Below are positions 1-11,197 of a stretch of DNA of 64,000 nucleotides, in pieces (position 1 is the stretch's first letter; each line of letters opens with the position of its first letter). The notes under the pieces were generated by a model. It made no database searches. It saw nothing but the letters and a program-made list of their open reading frames with translations, and was not told the origin of the DNA. The translations under genes were made by a program, and so were the position numbers. The DNA lies in assembly GCA_932294295.1 (NCBI GenBank), contig OW028575.1, positions 36,458,253 to 36,522,252 on the forward strand, given 5' to 3'. This DNA comes from Alitta virens (taxonomy: Eukaryota; Annelida; Polychaeta; Phyllodocida; Nereididae).

Positions 1-892
1 TAAAGATGGTACGCTACTGCAGGAAACAGAGGTCACAACTTTAACAAGGCCGACTAAGCACAAGTTCAGCCATGACAGAATCCAGAGAGGGCCTTGTTTA
101 ATTGAATATTTGTATGACTTACTGTTTCAGATATTTACATTAGTGATATATATATACCCCAATGTGTAATAATATCTCTCAGTAACCTATAAACTATATT
201 GTAGCATTTTTGATATGTATCTATATACCTTAGTATATACCATGAAATACTATAGTAGTACTATGTGTTTTGATTAAAACATATTTGGAATTACACCTAA
301 GTTGTTGTTGTACTTTTTTACAGCTATATATAGCATCTGCATGATAGTCTTCAATTAGTTATAACTATAAATGTATTTACAGCGATAGGTGTGTGAATAT
401 ATATATACACTATGATAGTACTAACACTTGCATATGTATGGATATTACAGAGTACGATAGTTTCAGCCATCCTTACACATATTAGTAAGTAATTAAAACA
501 TCTGAATTTCTCATTGACAATAAATTTGCACAAATGAACTTTTCATTGACAATAAAGCTGCACAAAAACCATTTGGTGTGCTGTGAATGCTATTCATTGA
601 GATATATATATATATATATATATATATCAACAGTTGAAACATTGTTATGTCATTAAAGTAACATATGTTTTACTATAACAGTCATGAGCTGATGTTTTCA
701 TTGCTGCTGTATAGACATTGCAACCCTGCTAATTACCCCCCTAAAACAGTTCACACTGCACTGTTAGCTAACTATAGACGTCACGAGTGGGGTTTAATTA
801 CATAATAGAGTCAGGGGGGTGGTTAATTACATAATGAATTTCCACTGGTTAGAACTTCTATTCAGTTGCTTGGAAACACTTACAGAGTCAAC
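1..892. other. AT-rich non-coding flank
   Basis: I see no supportable gene here. There is an AT dinucleotide run near 602-627. The 12-mer taattacataat occurs twice shortly before the first gene (near 796 and 831), which could be promoter sequence, but nothing else supports that. The left end of element B is not recognisable and may lie outside the window. Confidence 0.6.
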
Positions 893-2249
893 ATGGAGAC
901 AGTACAATGTCTTAACATTCTGATTGTACTTATTAGTTTAGCAACACTGACATATGGATATCGCTATATTTGCGCTAATCGTTTATGCCTATGCAAGGTC
1001 ACTAACAAGGGAAAAGACATCTGCGCAGATTGCACAAAGTCACCGGCATTAGAACGCGTACCCATAGAGGAGTTTTCAAACATGGAGTACAGTATGCTTT
1101 CTTTTGTGGACATGACGGGTACCAGGTACTGTCATTCAAGTATACCCCTCCCTGCATATGACATATCGGCAAAAAACATATGCAAAAGGAAGGGAAAGAA
1201 GACCCCTGAACCCATCATTAGTCGTAGTAATGATCTGGCTGAACGCCAATATGACTACGTATTTATAGAACAATCGCACAGCACTGCTGTAATCATTTCC
1301 TCCATCTCTGGAGTTTTGCTAATAGCTGAAACGACGGGCATTGGCATATGGATTCATAAGGTAAGGTTATTTAATGACTTACTATTTGTAAAGCTTACTT
1401 ATTTGTTGTCAAAGTCACATAATATGTCAAAGATGTAACTGTATTTAACAGCTATTATTCAGAACTAATGTTATATAATTTTGAACAGTATGTCTATTTT
1501 AAACAGAATATTACAAGGTTGTGCTATACATGGTAAGATTTGACACTTGGTGGCGCTGTATGTATCGTTGAACAGCATGTCTATTTTAAGCAGAATATTG
1601 ACAGGTGGCGCTATATATGTTCAGATTCGACACTTGGTGGCGTTGCATATCGATTTATTTTGGACACCAGATGGTGCTATAATGTTTTAAGATTGAACCT
1701 CACAATTAGCTGATGTATTCAATTAAACTACATGCGATCATATATACGTATTGTTCACTCCTGATGTTAATATGACTCATTCAGTGATTGTTTTATTGTA
1801 TATATAGAGAAATCCTACAGCCGGTACGGCAATTCTGACGGGTGTCACTAGTATGGCTAGGCATACGCTAACGGGTGCACTGAGTAGGTTGCGCCGAGGA
1901 GGGGTTCAATCTACTAATAGCAGGTAACAAAAGAAGAAACACTATATATATATATATATGACATATTACTCCAGTATATAGATATAATACATATATACTT
2001 TTTTTTAGCACATGCGACGATTCCTCGGATACCACCGATCATGAAATCAATGAATCTACACCCTGTTCATCAGCACAGCCATGTATGTCTCAAGGAATAC
2101 CGACAAACGATTTGGATACTACAATTAAGGTTACGGATACTACAGTTAAAGTTAAACTTTCTTATCCTGACACGTCTGATGATGATGAAACTCCTAATAC
2201 TTATAACATGAAACTAAGTAGTTATATTGGCAAAAGTACACCCGTATAG
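893..2249 (+). CDS. Three-exon single-pass membrane protein, element B
   Basis: Exons are 893-1360, 1808-1923 and 2009-2249. Both introns are GT-AG and phases match exactly, giving 274 residues. The start at 893 is the first ATG and opens a hydrophobic signal peptide (ILIVLISLATLTYG). A cysteine-rich ectodomain follows, then a transmembrane segment near residues 135-152 (AVIISSISGVLLIAETTGIG) ending at the first exon junction. The cytoplasmic tail, encoded by exons 2 and 3, is basic and then acidic and Ser/Thr-rich. The design matches the membrane proteins of elements A and C: signal peptide, Cys-rich head, one TM, and a tail split by introns. I do not recognise the family. A viral envelope or host-interaction role is inference. 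A polyadenylation signal AATAAA lies at 2798-2803. Confidence 0.72.
1483..1680 (+). repeat. 87-bp tandem repeat carrying CTCF-like motifs
   Basis: Two units start at 1483 and 1570 (gaacag-atgtctatttta and onward) inside intron 1 of the membrane-protein gene. Four motifs resemble the bilaterian CTCF core in forward orientation: cttggtggcgctgta (1546-1560), caggtggcgctatat (1602-1616), cacttggtggcgttgca (1631-1647) and ggacaccagatggtgctat (1662-1680). Motif identity is by eye. Confidence 0.55.
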
Positions 2250-3015
2250 AGATATTCTTATAACATGACCTAATTGATGCTAATTGTACTTTATATTATA
2301 TGTCTGTTAATGCTCTTTATTACCTAAGGTATTATATATGTACTATTCTATGATATGTATAACTATCATATTTTAATGTCATACTTGTATATATTGTATT
2401 GTTTATGAGTGTTACTCATGTATAGAGATGTTCTTATATAATGAACTAATTGATGCTAACTGTCCTTTCATATTATTACTCAAGGTATATATTTTACTAC
2501 TTCTATGATATTGTTTAATAATATTGTAATGTACTTGTATATATAGGTATTGCTTATGAAAATTACCCATATATACAGATGTTATTATATATAATGCCCT
2601 AATTGATGTTAATTACTCTTTATAATATATATGAAGTAGATCTTTTTTGTTACTCTTTCCATGATCTGTGTGACTAGCATATTGTAATGCTACACTTGTA
2701 TATCTCTGTAATATTTGTGAATACTGCTAGTATTATTATATATTGCTGAATTAGTACTGTGTATACTAAGTCACTTGAAGACTTACTTTTGATATTAAAT
2801 AAAATCATTTAACAGTATATAATTCATGTTGTTTCTATCATGTACTATATGTACAGAGTTATACATTAATAATTAAGTTTACTTGGTTAGTATATATTAG
2901 TAGACGATATGACATAGACAATGTACTTGAGTAATACATATATATGTAGCCTAGGAATCATCTTTGATGTTCAATACATTTTTAATAATAAAACATAGAA
3001 AGTAGTACAACAACA
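2250..3015. other. AT-rich 3' flank of membrane gene
   Basis: No gene seen. Degenerate repeats recur here: tatagagat-ttct-atata-atg-cctaattgatg appears near 2246, 2421 and 2570. This suggests an old tandem array of roughly 160-bp units. The polyadenylation signal AATAAA at 2798-2803 probably serves the upstream gene. Confidence 0.5.
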
Positions 3016-3569
3016 TCATATAAAACAAAAATATGGGGTCAAAAGAGTCATCTCAGGTGCAGCATGTTCCACATGATGTAGTGCAGTGTCGATACTTTGT
3101 AGATTATCAATAGTTAATGATACTCCTTCGCTCTTTTGATCATAACTGCTGGTCTCGCACAATGTTGTTGTACATCCTTCCTTGATTAGGTAGAAAAAGT
3201 CACCCAGATGCACAGTAGCATTGACCTCGTCGCATGATAAAGCTGGTATGTAGTGTACCAAGTTAATAAACATCTGTAGAGGTAGCGATATCGTCAGTTC
3301 ATCTTTAAGAACAGTACCCTGTAATTAAAGATATTATCCATAATTAAATATACACATATGTTTATGTGTTAAATATATGTTAAGGATATATTGTATACTG
3401 TACCTGTGTATCTGTTAGATCGATGCTGACGTCGCCATCTACACACATAACACTGAGAGTTATTGAAGTGTTAATAATAATACTTGTACGTTTACCTCCT
3501 ATTAGTCCTGGAATTGTACTAAACACATCTTCATACTCTCTTTGCAAAAATCTGAAGAACAATGCTGTA
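3016..3569 (-). pseudogene. 3' part of a CARD-like gene of element B, cut by insertion of element A
   Basis: Reading leftwards, exon 3404-3569 runs from the insertion point and splices through an 85-bp GT-AG intron to exon 3016-3318, which ends at a stop. Phase is kept throughout. The frame entering at 3569 continues exactly the frame leaving the right flank at 24428, so the two pieces were one exon before element A landed. The first residues after the junction (FFRFLQREYEDVF) fit the last helix of a CARD. The second exon has a stretch (LGDFFYLI, then GCTTT, then EGVSLT) that weakly resembles a PC4-like domain. The function of the C-terminal part is unknown. Confidence 0.6.
3564..3569. repeat. 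Left target-site duplication of element A
   Basis: gctgta directly precedes the left terminus (actactaagagggg). The same six bases follow the right terminus at 24428-24433. Six-base duplications are the established signature of Polinton integration. Confidence 0.88.
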
Positions 3570-4458
3570 ACTACTAAGAGGGGTAGGTCTGATCCCCCCC
3601 CCCCACTTTTCCATGCTAATTTTCATCCTCGATGTCCTCTAGCTGACCCCCCCAAAAATCACCAAAAATTTGACCCCACTTGACCTTTCTCTTTGCACCC
3701 AGGCACTTCCCATGCTAACTTTCATCGACCCCCCCCCCTTGATCCCACTTGACCCCCCACTTGACCCTACTTGACCCTCTTTGATCCCCTGTCCCCATGC
3801 TAACTTTCATCGATCCCCATATCTAATTAGCACACGGGGGCACTTCCCATGCTAACTTTCACCTTTGATCCCATGTCTAATTAGCACACCGGGGCACTTG
3901 CCATGCTAACTTTCATCGACCCCCCCCCCCTTGATCCTACTTGACCCTACTTGACCCCTTTGATCCCCTGTCCCCATGCTAACTTTCATTGACCCCCCCC
4001 CCCCCTTGATCCCACTTGACCCTACTTGACCCCTTTGATCCGCTGTCTAATTAGCCCATCACCTGGCACTTCCCATACTAACTTTCATTCTCTATGTCCT
4101 CTAGCCCCCCCCCATTTGCAACCCCCCCTGTCTAATAAGCCAGCCCCCTCTCTAATAAGCCACTCTAATCTACTCAGATGTATAGACAGACAGTCTAGAA
4201 CAAATATAGATAGGCTAGACAATTATAGACAGATATAGACAGATATTCTAGGCTAGACAACTAAACACTACAGTCCTCTGACCTAAAATGCATACCCCCC
4301 CCCCCCCCATAGATTTATTTTACCCTAATGCCCCACCAGAGGGCTGCTGCCATTTCCCCCCTTGTTACTCATCAGGGGGGAGATCTTCTATTTTTTACCC
4401 TTGTGACTCACCAGAGGGGAGACCAGTCATATTTACCCTGGTCAAAGGTCATGACCTC
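3570..4458 (+). repeat. Left terminal inverted repeat of element A
   Basis: This pairs with 23740-24427 on the opposite strand. It contains several repeats of a pyrimidine-rich unit (cttcccatgctaactttcat followed by a C-run and ttgatcc-acttgacc). It then has a tagacagata-type stretch and an end block with accagaggggagacc and taccctggtcaaagg. The left copy is about 200 bp longer, mainly from extra units and a segment near 4289-4365. Confidence 0.88.
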
Positions 4459-4579
4459 ATTCTATGCTAGTCTCATTATATTTAAGTACAGACACATGTC
4501 TGACATGACTCATTCTTTCTTTAACTATTTTACTGACAACATCAGACACATTCTCACATTTGCATTTTAATCTGAAAAA

Positions 4580-4852
4580 ATGCTTAAAGTTCACAGAGAT
4601 ACTATTAGAAAAAATGTTGTTAGTTTAGTACGAGAAGTTCCATGTGGAGATGTTTTACCTTCCCTTTTTGAAGATGGTATTTTAAGTCATGACATGGTCT
4701 CAGAAATTTTAGAAAAACCAGCCTCTGAAGGAAATTGCTTTTTGTTGTTGCTATTGCAAAGAAGGGGTCCAAAAGCCTTTTGTTCATTTGTGAAAGCACT
4801 CAAACATGCTAACAGAAAAGATCTGGCCAATCATTTAATCTCTTTTCAATAG
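4580..4852 (+). CDS. CARD-domain protein, element A
   Basis: This is a 90-residue protein with an ATG start at 4580, and nearly its whole length is one domain. The pattern is that of a caspase-recruitment domain of the caspase-2/9 or CRADD type: a first helix with LVREVP, then EDGILS (the L-x-x-x-G-I/L-L turn), an EIL helix, LLLLLQRRGPKAFCSFVKAL (the RRGP-AF--F--AL signature) and a final LANHL helix. CARDs assemble homotypically in apoptotic and inflammasome complexes, so a stand-alone viral CARD could act as a decoy. That role is inferred. The homologue in element C (45801) shares LVREVPC, DGIL, EIL and LLQRRGP-AF-SF-KAL. It is the first gene inside the left terminal repeat. Confidence 0.8.
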   Translation: MLKVHRDTIRKNVVSLVREVPCGDVLPSLFEDGILSHDMVSEILEKPASEGNCFLLLLLQRRGPKAFCSFVKALKHANRKDLANHLISFQ

Positions 4853-5271
4853 ACAAGTAAGCTCTAGTGTAAATAATCAGGTTTTACTGTCAGTCACATG
4901 CTCACTTGTATGTGAAGTCTTCATTATTCAGTATTTTACATCAAAGTGTTACCTTTTTATATTCACAAATGCACATCACATTTAACTTTAAGATGTTTGT
5001 GTTTGCACATGTCATGAAGCATATTAATCAAAGAGCATGATAGTCTTTAATCTTATTGGTCTCATAATGGTTCTATTTTTTTCTGATTTGATACCCAGTA
5101 TCAGAGGTCATCTCATTATACCTTTGATATCAGTTTATGTTTTGATACCCATTTTCAAGTTTTTGATTTCTAGCTCTAAAACACAGATCTGATCATTTTT
5201 TACACTAAAATTTTTGATCCCAAAGACATGCATAAGTCACATGAGGTCATTTATTTTTAGCCACATTGCCC
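4853..5271. other. Intergenic spacer with possible promoter sequence
   Basis: No gene seen between the CARD gene and the TATA box at 5272. The stretch holds repeats of ttttgatacc and gtatcagaggtcatctc-type sequence around 5080-5160. Confidence 0.5.
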
Positions 5272-5279
5272 TATATAAG
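5272..5279 (+). promoter_or_regulatory. TATA box
   Basis: TATATAAG lies about 100 bp upstream of the open frame ending at 5784, in a spacer after the CARD gene. It is a good match to a core TATA element. A transcript start near 5305 would be expected. Confidence 0.5.
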
Positions 5280-5379
5280 CCTTGACCTGACAATACAACT
5301 CACATTCATACTTTTGACATTACCAAGATGCTTACATTAAGATGGATACTTTTTTGCCCATGAACACTGTAAGGGGCAA

Positions 5380-5784
5380 TTGTGTAAATTTATTTTACAT
5401 CAACAGCAAGGTGCTCCATCTCACACTATTGATCAATCTCTACAAGACTTTAACATCAGGAAATCTAATTTCCAACTTCCTGATATTTGGTCACTGAAAT
5501 TTTATGTGGAACAAGATGAGTTTGAGACTGGCATCTCAGATAGTGAAGACACTTTAGTATCATTTCATAAATTACTGAATTACTATCATCAAAGGAGTCA
5601 TATGAGACTAAAATGGATGTTGCTTGCATTCAATGACTGTGAAAAACACCAACATGTTGCAGTTGTGCAAAAAAGTGAATATTATTTTTACAGTCTTCAA
5701 GAATGTTTGGAAGACTTTTATAAAAACTCTGATCTACCAGAATGTGATCTTTATGCCATGAAAATATATGCATTGTATGTTTGA
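5380..5784 (+). CDS. Unknown accessory protein, element A
   Basis: The open frame runs from just after an in-frame TAA at 5338-5340 to the stop at 5784, but has no ATG near its beginning. The position given is the first alternative TTG. The true start may be an upstream exon, or the gene may be shifted. The coded sequence (about 134 residues) is charged and hydrophilic with several histidines, shows no signal peptide or clear domain, and ends in a helical, acidic segment (LEDFYKNSDLPECDLYAMKIYAL). It sits between the CARD gene and the membrane-protein gene, so an accessory role is likely. AATAAA signals follow near 5854. Confidence 0.45.
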   Translation: MCKFILHQQQGAPSHTIDQSLQDFNIRKSNFQLPDIWSLKFYVEQDEFETGISDSEDTLVSFHKLLNYYHQRSHMRLKWMLLAFNDCEKHQHVAVVQKSEYYFYSLQECLEDFYKNSDLPECDLYAMKIYALYV

Positions 5785-5986
5785 TTATGTTCACCTGTAT
5801 TTAACATGTATTTCATAAGTTAATTGTAATATTTCATGTTTTACCTGTGGTGTTTAATAAAATATAATAAATTACAAAATCTTTTTGTTTTTTGATTATC
5901 ACCACACTGATCTCAGTACAGACAGGGTTAATACTGTTTGAATAACATAATTTGGTCATTTGACATTAGTAAAACACTCAGCTAAA

Positions 5987-6172
5987 ATGGATGTAGTTGA
6001 ACTTAATGTTTTTAAATACAGCATAGAGGGTTTATTGCATCATAGTTATAACAAGTTTCTCTATACCCTATATTCATTATGTGATGACATGAACTGTAGA
6101 CCTGTTTCAGGTTACATGCATGACTACCCTAAGACAATACATGGATGTGCCATGTCTACTAAGTGGAATTGA
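5987..6172 (+). CDS. Small unknown ORF, element A
   Basis: A 61-residue frame from ATG 5987 (preceded by aaa) to TGA at 6172. It has a helical leucine/tyrosine-rich stretch (GLLHHSYNKFLYTLYSLCDD) and no known domain. It could be a fragment or first exon of a longer gene. It occupies the same kind of position as the ORF after the CARD gene in element C, but I see no clear similarity. Confidence 0.3.
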   Translation: MDVVELNVFKYSIEGLLHHSYNKFLYTLYSLCDDMNCRPVSGYMHDYPKTIHGCAMSTKWN

Positions 6173-6297
6173 GGGTTACTTTGCTTTCCTACTTAATGAA
6201 GTTATGCAATATTTCCATCATCACTTCCACAGTAGATACCATTGACTTAAGAGATACTGATTATTATTATTATTGACAACAAATTTTGACAACAAGT

Positions 6298-9200
6298 ATG
6301 GATGCCTTCAAGTTCTTGCTTTTTGTAAGCATTGTTTTTGCCTGCGAGAGACTTAGGGACAGACTCTATTGTACCGACGATGATCTGGAAAATTTCGAGG
6401 ACGTCAGCATTGATGGTGTCACAGAGATTGAGTAAGTAGCTTTTATTTTATATGAATCTACACAACAGGTCGGGCAATCCTAACATGTTAAACATCATTA
6501 TGATATCTACATACCTTGAAAACACAATGATTATCCATTTGAAGCTTCTAATCCGTAGTTTAGGGCACAGATACTTGCCGAACAACGTATATTTGATTAC
6601 AGTTGCCGGCAAGCGCATGTGTTTAGGACACTAAATTTATGCCGTTTGTACATGTGTGGAATAGCGCATCAGCAGCGGCTTCAAGCGTCCAGCGTAGTGG
6701 CATAGGATTGCGTTAATAATGGACTTTTAACCGACATTTAGTGTCACTACACACCAAATTAGTTAGAACAATCATGCCTAAGTATGTTACAACTGTTGTC
6801 AAAGGGAAATAAGGATTTACTTCAAATCACGGGTATTACCAGCGAGGTGAGAGACGGTCGTTTGTTTACATTTTTATATTGACGCGTAGCTAGGCAGCGT
6901 AGGCTGGGAGAGGAATTTTACGAATTTGTACTATAATCAAGTTTTTCTCAGCTTCTACTTGTCGGATCTTCATCAAATTTAGTTTGATAGCTGCGCTTTT
7001 GTATTGCGGTTCTAATGGTGTGTCATTTACAGCTGTACTCCCAAAACTGTACGAAAACGCAAGTTAAAACCGTTTTGACAGGATTTCCATATGTATTAAA
7101 GTGTTTACATTTTTCAAATGATTGATAAATATATAAGTTAGACAAAGACCGTTGGTTATTTTGAATGTTTTGTGTTTATAAGTGCAATTATCAGCTAACT
7201 GACTCAATTGGTAATGTTTCTTTTTATCCAGTCCATGTTTTGTGATCGTCAATACTACAATTAAGATAAACCTTATTGTGTGATTTACAATTGCATTTAC
7301 TGACTCAATAGACAATGTTTCTTTTATCCAGTCCATGCTGTGTGATATACAGTATTGCAATTGATAACCTTATGAGTTCTGTAATTTGCAATTGCATTTA
7401 TGAAAGTAAAGCTATGAACACCTTTACCCCATTTAAAAAACTGTAATTAACTGATTTAAAACAAAAGATCACATATTTGTTGGGTTTTAAACATATTTTA
7501 ATTGATAGCCTTTATCATAACTAGACACTTTGATCTAAGAATTAGAAAATGTTGATTACCAAATGAAACAGATCTATTAAAGGGGAATTAAACCCTTTTG
7601 CACTTCACCTCTCAGATGTTAGCTTCGGCCCATTGAAACCAATCCCCGCTATTTATAACTTGTATATAAGCACTGATAAAGTAATATCCTGTATTTATTA
7701 GCTCCGTGTTGTGAACTACGGAGGCCGCCATTTTCGACTTTCCCTGGTGTTTTGCACTCACCGGAAATACGTCACTGTTGTACTAGGTCTCAGCTCAGTG
7801 TGCAAGAGACTCTCATTGCAATCCAATTGCTAGACCATTGGTGTGAACTGACAGTTCAGAAACAGGTTAATTGCACTTGAGCATGTTAGGAGCCTGTCAA
7901 TAGTCAATAGACACAGTTTTCACTAAGTGTCAAGTAAATTGCCATTGAAGAATTTTAGGCAATTCATATAATCACAGAAACTGTCAATTGGGGCTTGGCA
8001 TCCACTTGTCCACTGAACAATTTTTAACTTGTTCAAATACTTTTATTAGTGAAGGTGTGAACCTAGAATCAACCTTATTTTATGAAACTAACTTGAAGCA
8101 GACCAGGGCCTTCTGTATACACATTGTATAGTGATACCAAATAAAAGCTGCATTTAATCTTATAGTGAAAATTTTGCATATATATCAATTATCCCTTTAA
8201 TAACTTCTACTTTGTAAATGCACATGCTTGTGGAAAAAGTCGTTTATATAATAAAATGCAAAATATGGATACCATATCAAGGTGTCCTATAGGCTTCAGA
8301 TAATGGAGGCAGGATTATTTGCCCAGGGAGCAAATGTACATATTCAGAAAATGCGAATTGCTCATTACAATCATGATGTATTCCAAAAAGTTCAATTAAC
8401 ACCTTTCATTTGTTCTATAGATCTGTTCTTGTATTAAATTGCAATATAATGAACAATGAAACGGATTGCAATCTGTGCAGGGTATGGATAGCTCATCATG
8501 CTCATAGCCTAGCTGTGTTCAGTGCTTAGGACATAAGTGACGTCACCAGTCATGGTGCCGTGTGCAATAATGGCGGCCACCAGCGTTTCGGCAGGGGGTG
8601 CAAAATGCACAGTTAATTAGCTTAAAATAAGACTAAAATCAACTTTTAGACATTTTCTTTCACTGCAAAGTATTTTTCTACATCTAACTGAACTTTTAAA
8701 ATTAACATGCAAATTGCCTTTAGTTCCCCTTTAAATATGATAGATTAAATGATAAAGGAGAATGTATCAATACTGATATTTCAGCTATCAGTACATACAT
8801 ATGATTTCCCCCCTATTTTTAGCAATAGTCACAAGATTTTGATAAATGGCCTTTTGCAACAATTAGAATTTGATGGTTGCTGTTCTGACTGTCAAAAATG
8901 TCAGTAAAAAGTTTAGCCAATGGAATTTGTTAGTTATAATAATAGTCTTTGTCAGTAATCACCAAAAATCTTTATCATTGGGAAGGAGTGAATTGTAACT
9001 GTACAGGTTAATAGTTTTTTATAGAAACATTTAGGTATGGGAGGGCTAATATATCTTTCATAGAATGTCAGAGACTGTAAATATGGACAGCTATTTGCCA
9101 GCAAATAATCAAAACCTCATCTTTGTACCTGTTCAAAATCTATATTAAATAAGTTTTAATGCAGATATATTCATATGACTAATTTCTCAAATTTGTTTGC

Positions 9201-10554
9201 AGTTTCGACACGGAGTTGAAGGAGTATGTATTGCACATACTTGAGATGAAAATGGCTACACTTACAGTAATCTTCAACCAGGAGAATGTGGTCCACTTGG
9301 TAGATGGAAAACCTGCAGCATCAACTGAGAGCACCGAAACATCACCTATGACATCATCGGAGCCGCCATCACAGACAACATCACAGACAACATCACAGAC
9401 AACATCAGAGACAACATCAGCAGCGACTACATCATCGGAAACTACATCATCGGAAACTACATCATCAGAGAAATCGACAACACCACGACAAAGACCCCAT
9501 ACACCAAGGAGGATCAAGTCTTCAACTACAGCCAGCACGACAACAAGAAGAAGTGGATCAACTACCGTCACCACCACCACTATTGTCACGACAGTAGAGT
9601 CCGGGACACACCATTCGTCAGGGTGGAGCACGAGGAATGTCAGTCTGATATCATGCATTGCTGGCAGCAGTGTAGTCCTCTGCATCCTGGTTGCCTGTAT
9701 CATCTGTTGTAAAGGTGAGACTATACAGATGTTACATATAATACATTTACCAAGTAATAAGTACTGACTGTAGACCTCAGGGCTATAATATGTGAATATG
9801 AATAATGAGAAAAAAAAAAAAAAAGCCAAAAAGTAACTTTGTTGTTGTCCTTTTTCAGTGAGGAGAAGACATAGGATGCAGGCATATCAGAGACTTGATG
9901 ACGACATTTCTTTGGTTAACATGCAGTCGATTGACAATCCTCTATTTGACAACACCCTATTCATGAATCCTTTGATAGATGTACAGCCCAATGATAACGG
10001 TAATTTAGTACTTATATATGTCAATTGGACAAATTATTGCATATGCTGCTTTGGATAATAAAACATAAACATTTTGTCCCAAATTTCATCTGATGATTCA
10101 GATTAAGATTTGTTTATTTTGCTTTTTCAAAGAAACTACTTCAGAAATCTGTATATAAATACTGTTCATGTAACACTCTGTTTTCATAATGACAATGACT
10201 GATAATAAACTTTTTTTTATCAGTTGTACTTGGAGCTATGGGACCTGTGCTCGTGTGTGATGATAGATCTGAGACTGGAAGTGATGGGAGTGGTTAGTGT
10301 TACGTTTACCTTGTTATATATATGTATCCCTAATACTTAATCACATCAAAATCAGTCAATAATACACATTAATGGATACTTTTGAGTTGTGAAGTTTTTA
10401 ACACCAAAACTGTTTAATAATGATCAAATGGTTATACTTCACAGTATTTACAGCCAAACTAAAATCTATTACACTGCTGCTTTCAGATATAAGGAGAAGG
10501 AGTCAGAGGCAAGCATCCAAAGATGCCACAGAAAAAATGAAGAAGATGAGATAA
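6298..10554 (+). CDS. Five-exon mucin-like type I membrane protein, element A
   Basis: Exons are 6298-6431, 9203-9714, 9859-9999, 10224-10292 and 10487-10554. Every intron is GT-AG, all phases match and the product is 307 residues. The start ATG opens a signal peptide (KFLLFVSIVFA). A short ectodomain with two early cysteines follows, then a Thr/Ser-rich stalk with repeated TTSQ and TTSSE units (likely O-glycosylated). The single transmembrane segment is ISCIAGSSVVLCILVACIIC. The cytoplasmic tail is basic next to the membrane (RRRHR) and ends in a lysine/arginine-rich stretch. Intron 1 is 2.8 kb and contains a MITE-like insert. AATAAA lies at 10606-10611. The architecture matches the genes at 893 (B) and 46903 (C). 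A surface or envelope role is inferred. Confidence 0.78.
6920..7050 (+). repeat. Dispersed repeat, copy 1 (intron 1)
   Basis: The block from cgaatttgtactataatca through attgcggttctaatg to gctgtactc is repeated in the same orientation at about 12207-12333 with scattered differences. It is a short dispersed repeat of unknown family present twice within element A. Confidence 0.65.
7581..8730. mobile_element. MITE-like non-autonomous DNA transposon with TTAA target duplication
   Basis: The left end reads TTAA-AGGGGAATTAAA (TTAA at 7577-7580). The right end reads TTTAGTTCCCCT-TTAA (TTAA at 8731-8734), the inverted complement with one mismatch. Imperfect inverted blocks with gccgccatttt and acgtcac occur further inside near 7730-7770 and 8535-8585. 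It has no coding capacity. TTAA duplications are typical of the piggyBac superfamily. It lies inside intron 1 of the membrane-protein gene. Confidence 0.72.
8731..9202. other. Remainder of intron 1
   Basis: AT-rich intronic sequence with no open frame of interest. It ends in the acceptor tttgtttgcag at 9192-9202. Confidence 0.6.
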
Positions 10555-10836
10555 AATGTTTTTAAATGTACATGGGATTTATATATATATATATTTTTTT
10601 TTCTTAATAAAATAGTGTTTTAAAAGATTCACATGTCTACTCTCACTACCTTAATTTCTACCTCATTATACTTACTAAATTTCAGTGCATTAGATACTAC
10701 TGTATTAAAAATAAGTTTCACAAGACATGATGTTTTGTGTCAGCAACAACATGTGTTCATGGTCTGCTCTCTTTGGAGGATTTGGTGGCCTTGAAAAAGG
10801 CCTATGGATGGTGATTTTGGTAGTCTTGAAAAAGAC

Positions 10837-11148
10837 CTAATAATGAAACTTTCTTTGGTGATCAGGGTACGCCGTAATAATAAATTCCTGATAGTTGGTA
10901 ACCACACTGATTACATCAGTTATGATCCGAGAATGCCTCAACCAACCGATCTCCTCATACAGACATTTTGAATAGACAGTCTTGTTGTCTTTATCTGTCT
11001 CAATCCACATTCCATCTTGCACTGCTTGTATGGACCATTCCATCACCATTTCCATGCTGATCCATTCAAAGAACTGACTCTTATTATCCATTGTTTTCAT
11101 GTGTCTGGAAGAAACATGATGGGCAAAGGATTCAGAAAAACCAGCCAT
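10837..11148 (-). CDS. Possible BECR-fold (RelE/barnase/EndoU-like) nuclease domain protein, element A
   Basis: The 103-residue protein starts at an ATG at 11148. It has a pattern reminiscent of BECR-fold RNases: a His pair near the N terminus (HHVSSRH), a helical middle, a glycine (EEIGWLRHS), and a C-terminal strand pair ending in EFIITAYP, where I-x-TAYP is the usual last strand. The fold is a by-eye impression from a short sequence, and no catalytic triad can be assigned. It lies between the membrane-protein gene and the RING gene, on the strand of the core genes. No homologue is visible in B or C. If real, it would be an RNA-cleaving accessory protein acting on host or competitor transcripts. 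Confidence 0.42.
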   Translation of the reverse strand: MAGFSESFAHHVSSRHMKTMDNKSQFFEWISMEMVMEWSIQAVQDGMWIETDKDNKTVYSKCLYEEIGWLRHSRIITDVISVVTNYQEFIITAYPDHQRKFHY

Positions 11149-11197
11149 TTTCAGTTATTGCAAAAAAGAGAATGAGCCATCATCTCATTTTCAGCAA

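Noticed and set aside
893..2249. Idea that the membrane-protein gene is an ordinary host gene unrelated to element B
   Set aside because: Not excluded, but its design matches the membrane genes inside A and C, and it neighbours other B genes. It is therefore kept in element B with moderate confidence.
3423..4570. Plus-strand open frames in the left terminal repeat (Pro/His-rich)
   Set aside because: They are translations of C-runs and tandem units and are not conserved in frame between repeat copies.
9179..9829. A 216-codon minus-strand frame opposite the Thr-rich stalk exon
   Set aside because: Val/Asp repeats are the complement of the Thr/Ser repeats. The plus-strand exon has signal peptide, TM and matching splice sites.
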